A stretch of 41,582 nt of DNA from Candidatus Aminicenantota bacterium (GCA_016926835.1 JAFGNX010000008.1:1-41582), one strand, 5' to 3'. Counted from the first letter of the stretch, positions 1 to 9,769 are shown. A program made the numbers and translations. Notes: generated by a model not told the origin, from the letters alone.

Positions 1-82
1 ACTGATCACCGTTTTGTTGATCACCTACCTTCCCTTTCTCTCGACTGCGTTGTTGAAATAAGAGAGTTGAAGAGTTGAAAAT

Positions 83-110
83 GTAGGGGCGAAATATTTT
101 TCGCCCGTAC
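83..110. repeat. Intergenic palindrome GTAGGGGCGAAA-TATT-TTTCGCCCGTAC
   Basis: Inverted repeat read directly; related copy at 23746-23773, both preceded by a GAAGAGTTGAAGAGTTG purine tract. Confidence 0.75.
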
Positions 111-180
111 ACCTGTCACCTCATTTCTCCTGCCCCTACCCTCAACTATCTCAACCTGTTTTTTTCTTTTGGTTACAGGG

Positions 181-219
181 CTTTTGCTTTCGACTTTCGA
201 CTTTTCACTTTCGACTTCT
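181..219. repeat. Degenerate CTTTCGACTTTTCACTTTCGACTT pyrimidine-rich repeat
   Basis: Same motif family as 434-485 and 41446-41493. Confidence 0.7.
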
Positions 220-224
220 ATCCA

Positions 225-304
225 GTGATGAGAACTCTACGGGCTAGTGATGAGAACTCAGGAGAACTTGTGATGAGAACTTCCCGGGACTTGTGATGAA
301 AATC
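225..304. repeat. Array of GTGATGAGAACT boxes with 22-23 bp period
   Basis: Exact 12-mers at 225-236, 247-258, 270-281 and a degenerate fourth copy at 293-304. Confidence 0.85.
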
Positions 305-433
305 CATTACATAGCCCACAGGCAGGTATCATCACAGTGTTCATGAGAGCATTATCACAGTTCGGACAGGCATTCTGAACTGAGCCGCCTGGCCGGATTC
401 CTCATCACCGACTCTCCTTAGTGCCGTCACAAG

Positions 434-485
434 GCTTTTACTTTTCACTTTCAACTTTTCACTTTCAACTTTTCACTTTTCACTG
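434..485. repeat. Degenerate ACTTTCAACTTTTC repeat
   Basis: cttttcactttcaacttttcactttcaacttttcacttttcac read directly. Confidence 0.8.
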
Positions 486-523
486 AGTGTCTTCCTGCCA
501 CCTGTCACCTGTCACCTGATTTT

Positions 524-619
524 GGGTTCTCATCCCCGTAGTGAGGGTATTTTACGATAAATCGGGAATACAAGAGGAATTGGAAATGAATTCAAAATGA
601 TGAGTGGCAGCGCTACGGG
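524..619. repeat. Diverged duplicate of the tRNA-Glu 3' end plus its downstream flank (other copy 788-886)
   Basis: Shared GGGTTCTCATCCCCGTA at one end, TGGCAGCGCTACGGG at the other, and an alignable AT-rich middle. Confidence 0.65.
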
Positions 620-871
620 AACGCCTCGACATGCTGAGGTACTCCGAAGCATCCGGGCGAGGCTTCCCACGCTCGTTTCACTCGCTACGGGGATTGATGA
701 GCGGCTGCTGCCGCTCACCCTGCGGGCGGCTCGTTTACACTCGCCGTGCTGATCCGGATATGCCGGATCAGTCGAACCCGGTACTCCGGGGTTCTCATCC
801 CCGTAATTAGGTAATTTCACGAATAATATGGAAATAAAGACAGAAATTGTGAATTACTTGAAAATTGCGAA

Positions 872-946
872 TGGCAGCGCTACGGGGATTCGAACCCCGG
901 TTTGATGACTGAGAATCACCCGTCCTAACCCCTAGACGATAGCGCC
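872..946 (-). tRNA. tRNA-Glu (anticodon CTC), encoded CCA
   Basis: Reverse complement folds as cloverleaf: GGCGCTA...GGTGA TTCTCAG TCATC...GGGGTTCGAATCCCC...TAGCGCT G CCA. Confidence 0.93.
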
Positions 947-1022
947 GCCCGGAAAATACGGTTATTCGATCACGGACACTACTTCAATCCATCCCGGGAT
1001 CCGCGTGTCCGATTCGATGCGA

Positions 1023-1096
1023 TGGCTGGGAAGCAGGGATTCGAACCCCAATTCTATGATCCAGAGTCATATGTCCTACCGTTAGACGACTTCCCA
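1023..1096 (-). tRNA. tRNA-Gln (anticodon CTG), encoded CCA
   Basis: Reverse complement: TGGGAAG...TATGA CTCTGGA TCATA...GGTTCGAATCC...CTTCCCA G CCA. Confidence 0.93.
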
Positions 1097-1110
1097 GCTC
1101 TGGAAACTAT

Positions 1111-1138
1111 ATTATACCAATTTCTGCCCTTTTTTCAA
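1111..1138 (-). promoter_or_regulatory. Sigma70-type promoter for the tRNA-Gln/tRNA-Glu pair
   Basis: Minus strand TTGAAA-16 nt-TATAAT just upstream of tRNA-Gln. Confidence 0.65.
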
Positions 1139-1176
1139 CCCGGGAACCGTGATTTTTTCCACCTGCTTTTGCCTAC

Positions 1177-1210
1177 AAAAAAAAGGGCCCTTCCTTTTCA
1201 GGAAGGGCCC
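1177..1210 (-). terminator. Rho-independent terminator of groEL
   Basis: GGGCCCTTCC/GGAAGGGCCC stem followed on the minus strand by an uninterrupted T run. Confidence 0.9.
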
Positions 1211-1236
1211 CTGGATCTGTCCTGTATGAGCCGGGA

Positions 1237-2886
<1,650 letters not shown>

Positions 2887-2907
2887 TCAGGTTTTCTTTA
2901 GGGTGGT

Positions 2908-2937
2908 ATTATAATATAAAGATAGCGTTGATGTCAA
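2908..2937 (-). promoter_or_regulatory. Perfect-consensus sigma70 promoter of groEL
   Basis: Minus strand TTGACA-18 nt-TATAAT, followed by AGGAGGAG ribosome-binding site. Confidence 0.8.
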
Positions 2938-2981
2938 ACGCAATTAACTATAGTTATACGCGGGAAAAGTATAATTCAAAT

Positions 2982-3275
2982 TTATTTTCTTTTTATTTCT
3001 TGCGTTTTCTCTGATTTTTTACGTTTTTCTTTGATATTCAACTTTTGTAACTTTTTTTTAATGGTATTTCTATGCAGTTTCACCACAGAAGAAACGCGGC
3101 ATACGTTGTAATCGTTCTTTTCAAGAATTGCGATTAGCAATGTCTTTTCAAACTCCTGCATGATTTCTTGAAAATACAAACGGGAATTGGCTGATTTCAC
3201 CGCCAGGATTTTCATCTGGCGCTTGATGGTTAAGTTGCTGAATTGATCAGCCAATTCCAGGGTTTTCTTGTCCAT
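2982..3275 (-). CDS. Small Fis-type helix-turn-helix (HTH_8-like) protein
   Basis: Internal start MDKKTLELADQFSNLT; C-terminal HTH ...VCRVSSVVKLHRNTIKKKLQKLNI, then a basic tail. Confidence 0.65.
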   Translation of the reverse strand: MDKKTLELADQFSNLTIKRQMKILAVKSANSRLYFQEIMQEFEKTLLIAILEKNDYNVCRVSSVVKLHRNTIKKKLQKLNIKEKRKKSEKTQEIKRK

Positions 3276-3786
3276 TTGTTTTCCTGAAAAAATCCTGAAC
3301 CTGCTGGCGATACTTACCGGGTACGGCCTGAAGTGCCAGGTTGACGGTCCGCAACAGTATGGGTGACAGTCTTGACTCGCGTGTGATGCGTTCATTCACG
3401 GGAAAAACAACCAGCAGGAATACAATGATCCCGGAAATCAAGATCCCCCGGACCGTTCCGAATGCGCCCCCCAGAATACGGTCGATGGAGCGCAGGGGGT
3501 CAACGGAAAAGACCTTTCGTGCCACCCATGTAACCAGGGCGCCCAACAGGAGTATGCTGACAAAAATCGTGCCGAAGGCCACAAGATTGGCGATTTCACT
3601 GTTGCGGATGGTTGCGGAAAGGTGAAGCCCGAGATCCCGGAAGAACAGGAATGACAAAACCACGGCCAGCACAAAAAAGAACAATGACAGCAACTCCCTC
3701 ACCAATCCTTTCACAATTCCCATTACCGTGGATATTAGGATCAGGATGATGAAAACGATGTCGAGCCAGTTCAAACCGCTACCCAT
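3247..3786 (-). CDS. CvpA family membrane protein
   Basis: MGSGLNWLDIVFIILILISTVMGIVKGLVRELLSLFFF; start overlaps purC stop (TAATG). Confidence 0.85.
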   Translation of the reverse strand: MGSGLNWLDIVFIILILISTVMGIVKGLVRELLSLFFFVLAVVLSFLFFRDLGLHLSATIRNSEIANLVAFGTIFVSILLLGALVTWVARKVFSVDPLRSIDRILGGAFGTVRGILISGIIVFLLVVFPVNERITRESRLSPILLRTVNLALQAVPGKYRQQVQDFFRKTNGQENPGIG

Positions 3787-4697
3787 TATTGTTCTTTTCC
3801 GGTCAGTATTCTCAATATTTCCAGATACTTGCTCCGGGTTTGCAGGACGACTTCCCCGGGCAGCTGCGGCGGCTGGCTGTTGCGGTCCCAACCTGTTTTC
3901 AACAGATAATTCCGGACAAACTGCTTGTCAAATGCCGGGGGCTCATTGCCGGCGGCATGGCAGGATCGGTACTCTTCCGTTTTCCAGAAACGGGAAGAGT
4001 CGGGAGTGAAAATCTCATCCACCAGTACAATCGTTCCATCCGCATCCCATCCGAATTCAAACTTGGTGTCCGCGATAATAATGCCTTTCTCCTGCGCGAA
4101 ACGATTGCCGAAACGATACAGCTCCAGGGCAAGGGAACGGATCCTGGCTGCGTTCTCCATACCCACCCGAGACGACAACTCCTTGAAAGTGATGTTTTCA
4201 TCATGCCCGGACTCGGCTTTGGTGGAGGGAGTAAATATCGGCTCGGGAAGCGGATCGTTGAATTTCAGCCCTTTGGGCAAGGTGATGCCGCATATTTCTC
4301 CGGAAGCAGTGTACGACTTCCATCCGGAACCGGCAAGATAACCACGCACAATGGCTTCAACTGGAAAAACATCCAGTTTCCGTGCCAGAACAGCGCGATC
4401 CATCAGTTGTTCTTTATACGGTTTGAATAACTCCAGTTCATGCGGCGCGTCCGTTACCAGGTGGTTGGGGATCAAATTCCGCGTCTGGTGAAACCAGAAA
4501 GAAGACAGGCGGTTCAGCACCTTGCCCTTGTCGGGGATCAATGTGGGAAGCACGTAATCAAACGCGGACAAACGATCCGTAGACACAATCAGCAATTGGT
4601 CCCCGACCACGAACACTTCACGTACTTTTCCCGATTTGAATTTTGGGAAAGGCAATTCCACCGTAGAAATTTCAGTACTGTTTGACTTGGTATCCAT
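3786..4697 (-). CDS. purC: Phosphoribosylaminoimidazole-succinocarboxamide synthase
   Basis: SGKVREVF, STDRLSAFDYVLP, VEAIVRGYLAGSGWKSY, IIADTKFEFG motifs. Confidence 0.97.
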   Translation of the reverse strand: MDTKSNSTEISTVELPFPKFKSGKVREVFVVGDQLLIVSTDRLSAFDYVLPTLIPDKGKVLNRLSSFWFHQTRNLIPNHLVTDAPHELELFKPYKEQLMDRAVLARKLDVFPVEAIVRGYLAGSGWKSYTASGEICGITLPKGLKFNDPLPEPIFTPSTKAESGHDENITFKELSSRVGMENAARIRSLALELYRFGNRFAQEKGIIIADTKFEFGWDADGTIVLVDEIFTPDSSRFWKTEEYRSCHAAGNEPPAFDKQFVRNYLLKTGWDRNSQPPQLPGEVVLQTRSKYLEILRILTGKEQ

Positions 4698-4810
4698 CTT
4701 ACCCCTTCTGCCCGCTGCAGCACCCTTTGGCGAAAAACGCGGCTATGCTGCCTATAGATTAAAACAAGGAATTCAGCTTTTCAACCATTCACCGGTTTTT
4801 TCGGACAAGG

Positions 4811-7000
4811 TTACAAAATGGAATAACCGACAATCAGCCCGGCAACCACGATCGACACCATGCTCATCAGTTTGATCAGGATATTCAGCGAAGGACCGGA
4901 AGTGTCTTTCAGTGGGTCACCGACCGTATCTCCGACCACACCGGCTTTGTGCGCAGGAGATCCTTTACCGCCCAGATTGCCTTCTTCAATGTACTTCTTG
5001 GCATTGTCCCAGGATCCGCCGGCATTGGCCATGAAGATGGCCAGAACAAAACCGGCTCCCAGCGCGCCGACCAGCAATCCCATCACCCCGGGGACGCCGA
5101 AAATGATTCCGGTCAGGATGGGAATCATTATGGCCAGCGATGACGGCAGGATCATTTCGCGCTGCGCTCCCTTGGTAGAGATCATCACGCAAGCGGCGTA
5201 GTCCGGTTTTTCCGTTCCCTGCAGGATTCCCGAGATCTCTCTGAACTGTCGGCGCACCTCGTCCACCATGGCGGAAGCGGCCCGGCCCACAGCTTTCATG
5301 GTTAATCCCGAAAAAACGAATGCCATCATGGATCCCAGAAAGATCCCTACGATTACCTTGGGATTCATGAGGTTGACTTCAAAAAGGGACATGAATCCGC
5401 TGATGTTGATGCGTGCCACCTCTTCAATACTGGTAAAGACTTTTCCGGCGCCAACCGCGATTTCTCCGCTTCGTTGAATGATGTGGATCATGCCGGCCTT
5501 GATCTCCTCTATATAGGAGGCCAACAGGGCCAAAGCGGTCAGGGCGGCGGAACCGATCGCAAACCCCTTTCCGGTTGCCGCGGTGGTGTTACCCAGCGTA
5601 TCCAGGGCGTCCGTGCGCTGGCGCACTTCTTTGGGGAGTCCGGCCATTTCCGCGTTACCCCCCGCATTATCGGCGATGGGACCATAGGCATCGGTTGCCA
5701 GGGTAATGCCCAGAGTGGAGAGCATGCCGACCGCAGCGACACCGATCCCGTACAAGCCGTGCATGGGATCCGCAAATCCGCCGGCAAAAGCGAAAGCTCC
5801 GATGATTCCCGCGGCAATGGCTGTTACGGGAACAGCGGTTGATATCATGCCGGAGGAAAGCCCGGCAATAATAATCGTGGCTTCTCCGGTTTTGGATTGT
5901 TCAGCCACTTCCACGGTCGGACGAAAACTGGATGAAGTATAGTATTCCACGCTTCTTCCCACGATAATGCCCACGAATAACCCGACGATAATGGAACCGA
6001 ATACACCCATATTTCCGGGCAACAGCAGAAATACCGCGCCCAGTGAACCGATCACGATCAGAAAAGAGCTGAAGTTAATGCCACGACCCAGGGCCTGCAG
6101 CAGTTGTTTCTGGGTGGCTCCCTCACGGGTCCGGACCAGAAAGACACCGAAAATAGAGGCAATGATACCGATTCCGGCGATCACCATGGGTAGAATGACC
6201 GCGTTAAAGGCCAACTCTTTCATGGCTGCGAAAGCGGAAGCGCCCAGGGCGGCGGCGGAAAGAATGGATCCGGCGTAGGATTCATAGAGGTCCGCCCCCA
6301 TGCCGGCCACATCACCCACGTTGTCACCCACATTATCGGCAATGGTGGCGGGATTGCGCGGGTCGTCTTCAGGAATACCCGCTTCGACTTTTCCCACCAG
6401 GTCCGCGCCCACATCAGCGGCCTTTGTAAAGATTCCGCCGCCCACGCGGGCAAAAAGAGCCTGCAGCGAAGCCCCCATGCCGAAAGAGAGCATGGTTACG
6501 GTGGTCACACCCAGGCTGTATTTCAGCCAGATGTGCAGGATGATGAACCAGAGCGAAACATCCAGCAGTCCCAGACCAACCACGACCAGGCCCAGCACCG
6601 AACCGCTCCGGAAGGCGACTTTCAAGGCTTTGTCCAGGGATTCCCTGGCCTGGTTGGTGGTTCGCGCGGACGCCAGGGTGGCGGTGGTCATACCGATAAA
6701 ACCGGCTAGCGCCGAGAAAAACCCGCCGGTAAGAAACGCGAACGGCGTCCAGGGGGACTGCACCTTGAGGCCATACGATAGGAAAGCCAGAAACACGGCG
6801 GCAACCGCAAAAAATATTGCCACGATCTTGTATTGCTGCCTGATATACGCCTTGGCACCTCGACGAACCGCTTCCGCGATTTCGATCATCTTGGCATTGC
6901 CTTCGGGCAACTTCATGATCTGGCGGTAAAACAACCAGGCGGCCAGAAGAGCTATGGCGGCTGAAACTGGAGCAATTCCGAACAGCAGGATCTTTTGCAT
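4811..7000 (-). CDS. hppA: Membrane-bound pyrophosphatase (K+-dependent type signature)
   Basis: 729 aa multi-TM; DNVGDNVGDVAGMGADLYESY, DNAGGNAEMAGLP, GNTTAATGKG, GDTVGDPLKDTSGPS. Confidence 0.97.
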   Translation of the reverse strand: MQKILLFGIAPVSAAIALLAAWLFYRQIMKLPEGNAKMIEIAEAVRRGAKAYIRQQYKIVAIFFAVAAVFLAFLSYGLKVQSPWTPFAFLTGGFFSALAGFIGMTTATLASARTTNQARESLDKALKVAFRSGSVLGLVVVGLGLLDVSLWFIILHIWLKYSLGVTTVTMLSFGMGASLQALFARVGGGIFTKAADVGADLVGKVEAGIPEDDPRNPATIADNVGDNVGDVAGMGADLYESYAGSILSAAALGASAFAAMKELAFNAVILPMVIAGIGIIASIFGVFLVRTREGATQKQLLQALGRGINFSSFLIVIGSLGAVFLLLPGNMGVFGSIIVGLFVGIIVGRSVEYYTSSSFRPTVEVAEQSKTGEATIIIAGLSSGMISTAVPVTAIAAGIIGAFAFAGGFADPMHGLYGIGVAAVGMLSTLGITLATDAYGPIADNAGGNAEMAGLPKEVRQRTDALDTLGNTTAATGKGFAIGSAALTALALLASYIEEIKAGMIHIIQRSGEIAVGAGKVFTSIEEVARINISGFMSLFEVNLMNPKVIVGIFLGSMMAFVFSGLTMKAVGRAASAMVDEVRRQFREISGILQGTEKPDYAACVMISTKGAQREMILPSSLAIMIPILTGIIFGVPGVMGLLVGALGAGFVLAIFMANAGGSWDNAKKYIEEGNLGGKGSPAHKAGVVGDTVGDPLKDTSGPSLNILIKLMSMVSIVVAGLIVGYSIL

Positions 7001-7068
7001 CTGATTTCTCCTTCCCGGCGATGGGGGTTAGAGTGTAAGCGCCATTTTAATGAAAAAGCGCCCTCATG

Positions 7069-7683
7069 TCAAGGTGACGGACTTCCGGAAAGGCGAAATC
7101 GCAGTATGGCCAGGTATTCACGCGCGAGCAAACGCAGGTTGCGCAACCATTGTCGTACTCCCGAGTTGAGACGAATCTCGGACGTATGCATGCGTGCGAT
7201 ACGGAAATCATTGTACCCCAGATGCCGCATGATCATTTTCACCCGGGCCTGGTGATAGGGTGACGTACACGCAATCACCTGCCTGAAACCCAAGCTGTTC
7301 ACCAGTTCCAACCCGTGGGTGAGGTTTTCCATGGTGTTCTGGCTGCGACCTTCCAGAATAATGTGTTCGGGGGCGATTCCCTGATGCGTCAACCAGTTTT
7401 TCATTACGGGTACAGCCGGGCTTCCACGGTAAAGAGAACCGTCCGAAACGATCACGCTACGCGGAGTTTGCCGGTACAATGCAACCGCCAGCTTCAGGCG
7501 TTCGGCCGTGCTGTAGCCGAAATTCAGTTTGGGCCTGAGTCCGCCGCCCAGAACCAGGATGACGTCTCCGTAATCGGCGGGAACAGACTCCCCCGCTTCC
7601 AGGCTTTCCAGCCAGGGCTGGGTGCATGCCGCCATGCCCAGGGCGATCACAATACCGACAATTGCGTAAAAGACACGTTTCAT
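7069..7683 (-). CDS. YdcF/SanA/ElyC-like DUF218 protein
   Basis: N-terminal TM; VILVLGGGLRP, SVIVSDGS, RSQNTMENL, VIACTSPYHQARVKMI. Confidence 0.85.
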   Translation of the reverse strand: MKRVFYAIVGIVIALGMAACTQPWLESLEAGESVPADYGDVILVLGGGLRPKLNFGYSTAERLKLAVALYRQTPRSVIVSDGSLYRGSPAVPVMKNWLTHQGIAPEHIILEGRSQNTMENLTHGLELVNSLGFRQVIACTSPYHQARVKMIMRHLGYNDFRIARMHTSEIRLNSGVRQWLRNLRLLAREYLAILRFRLSGSPSP

Positions 7684-7747
7684 GCGAATAAATTCAGCAA
7701 CGAGCGCCCAAGACCTAGGGCATTTGCCACTCCCGACCCCGATGGAT

Positions 7748-8641
7748 TTATGCAGCCGCATGCCTGCGCAAACGTCTCATCAGATAGGCGGTGCCGGTTC
7801 CGATTTCAACCAGATTGAGCAACAACAATACAATGGTGCCGGCCACCGGAACGAAAGACAACAAGCCGAATACAACTGTCGCGGTCAAAAGCGCCAGCGG
7901 TACACTGGAACCTGTGTATCCTGCATGTTGCATCATGCGGCGGCCGATTGCAAAAAACACCACGGTTCTTCCCAGCACCAACACGGCGAACCAGGCCAGA
8001 ATCAAGAGAAACAGCAGGGGGATCCCGATCAGAATGAAACTGAGAAACAGGCACAGTAAAGTCGCCGTAATGAAGACCACCAGCGCGCCCAGGCCGGTTA
8101 TCCCCATGCGCCAAGTTCGAGCGGCGAGGATGCCTTCCGCGTGCATGACAACGCGTGGAAACAGAACGAATGTCAACAGGGTAATGATAAACCAGACAAT
8201 GATCTTGGCGGCGCGGAAAAAACCCAGGGACCGGGATTCGGAAAAAATGGGGTGCAGCGAACTGCGCAAGCGTTTCAGGTCATAGCGAAAGTGGAGGTGG
8301 CCGCCTTCGACGCGGACCCCTTCCCCGCGGTTTAATTTTCCCCCGATCAACAGGAGTTCTCCCAGGATAACGCTTCCCGGTTCCAACTCAATATCTGCGG
8401 AAAATCCGATCACGTCTTTCTTTACAATACCGGAAATTCGCGCGCTGCCTCCGATTAGAAACAGCGACTCTTCCAGGGTTCCCTGAATGACCACATTGCC
8501 TTTCCAGGCCAACACATTCTTTGACACGGTTTCTCTTTCAGCGATTGATACGTCACGGTGAAGCCTGAATCCCTGGGCCGGTAGCCATGCGGTAACCAGT
8601 ATCAGCCCCAGGCAAATCATGACAGATCGTCGCATGATCAT
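7748..8641 (-). CDS. Membrane protein with bactofilin-like (polymer-forming) beta-repeat N-terminus and C-terminal TM helices
   Basis: Signal peptide; short repeats GNVVIQGTLEESLFLIGGSARISGIVKKDVIGFSADIELEPGSVI; four hydrophobic segments. Confidence 0.7.
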   Translation of the reverse strand: MIMRRSVMICLGLILVTAWLPAQGFRLHRDVSIAERETVSKNVLAWKGNVVIQGTLEESLFLIGGSARISGIVKKDVIGFSADIELEPGSVILGELLLIGGKLNRGEGVRVEGGHLHFRYDLKRLRSSLHPIFSESRSLGFFRAAKIIVWFIITLLTFVLFPRVVMHAEGILAARTWRMGITGLGALVVFITATLLCLFLSFILIGIPLLFLLILAWFAVLVLGRTVVFFAIGRRMMQHAGYTGSSVPLALLTATVVFGLLSFVPVAGTIVLLLLNLVEIGTGTAYLMRRLRRHAAA

Positions 8642-9219
8642 ATCGCCCGTGTCTGCCGTTGCTTCCGCCGGCGCGGAAGTACCATGTGATAAACAATCAT
8701 GGCCGATCCGACAGATGCGATCAGCAGCAGCAAAAACAAGAGTTCCGCTTGAATCTGGACATTCAACACGGCGGAAATCAACTTGGAAAACGCTTTGAAA
8801 GTGGCATAAACCGCGGAAAACACCGTGGATATCCCCTGAAGAATCCCCCCTGCAAAGCGAAAAAGCCGATTGGAAGTGAACTGCATGGCTTGAACCAGGC
8901 TGTTGTTGGCAAAATCAAAGTAAACGTAAATCCAGGTAACCAGAAGCAGAAAACCTGCGGCGACAAAGGTCAGTACGGACCCATATGTCGGCAACACGGG
9001 AAACAGGCGGCGCATGACCGATTTTTCGATGCCCGTCGGAGGCGTGCGCATGGGCGGATGAGCGAGTCCCTCTTCCACTTTCAGAAACTGGCTCAACCGG
9101 GAACGGCAACCCGCACAGCCAACCAGATGATCACGGATCATGGCCGTTTGAATCGGGTCGAGACTGTTCTCTGCGTAGCGGACGAGTACCTTATTGTGTG
9201 GGCATTCCATCTTCAGCAA
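8638..9219 (-). CDS. zf-HC2 anti-sigma factor-like membrane protein
   Basis: MECPH...RDHLVGCAGCRSRL (HX3CX2C) then TM segments; ATGA overlap with next gene. Confidence 0.8.
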   Translation of the reverse strand: MLKMECPHNKVLVRYAENSLDPIQTAMIRDHLVGCAGCRSRLSQFLKVEEGLAHPPMRTPPTGIEKSVMRRLFPVLPTYGSVLTFVAAGFLLLVTWIYVYFDFANNSLVQAMQFTSNRLFRFAGGILQGISTVFSAVYATFKAFSKLISAVLNVQIQAELLFLLLLIASVGSAMIVYHMVLPRRRKQRQTRAI

Positions 9220-9769
9220 TCTCCCTGCGAATCAGTTCCTTGGCCTTGAATATCCTGTTTTTTACCGTACCCACCGGCAAATCGGTTACACCTGCGATTT
9301 CTTCGTATTTCAACCCCTGTTGATAACGCAGCAGGATCAGGTGGCGGTATTTTTCCGGTATCCGGTCCACGATTCCCCAGATGTAATCCCGCGTCTCTTC
9401 TTTTTCCAGATTGGAAAAGCCGTCTTCGCGAACCACCTGGTCCGTGCGCGCCAATTGTTTGCGCGACAGCGAATTCTGATCCAGAGAATCCACGTATACG
9501 GGATGTTTGCGCACATGATCAATGACCAGGTTGTAGCAGATCCGGTATGCCCAGGTGGAAAACTTGTATTGGAAATTGTATTTGTGAATAACGGAATAAA
9601 TTTTGATAAAAAAGTCCTGGGTCAACTCCACGGCGACTTCTTCGTCGCGCACCATGCGGTAGACAAAGTTGAACATGCGTTTGTTGTACTGTTGCATCAG
9701 TTGCTCAAAGGATGACCTGTCTCCTTTCAGGATCCGCCGAATCAACGTCTGATCATCATCCATTATCAT
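9191..9769 (-). CDS. ECF-type RNA polymerase sigma factor (RpoE-like)
   Basis: MFNFVYRMVRDEEVAVELTQDFFIKIY; ILLRYQQGLKYEEIAGVTDLPVGTVKNRIFKAKELI. Confidence 0.95.
   Translation of the reverse strand: MIMDDDQTLIRRILKGDRSSFEQLMQQYNKRMFNFVYRMVRDEEVAVELTQDFFIKIYSVIHKYNFQYKFSTWAYRICYNLVIDHVRKHPVYVDSLDQNSLSRKQLARTDQVVREDGFSNLEKEETRDYIWGIVDRIPEKYRHLILLRYQQGLKYEEIAGVTDLPVGTVKNRIFKAKELIRREIAEDGMPTQ

Noticed and set aside
225-304. CRISPR array
   Set aside because: Repeat unit only 12 bp with ~10-11 bp spacing, no 25-40 bp spacers and no cas genes.
604-810. 68-aa ORF in the left intergenic region
   Set aside because: Composed of palindromes and a tRNA-derived repeat; arginine/proline-rich translation with no RBS or recognisable protein character.
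2982-3395. Extended 137-aa version of the HTH ORF
   Set aside because: First ~40 residues are an out-of-frame shadow of cvpA; MDKK start at 3275 is more plausible.
7748-9769. Novel defence or secretion system
   Set aside because: Genes fit a sigma/anti-sigma envelope cassette; no nuclease, toxin or NTPase effector present.
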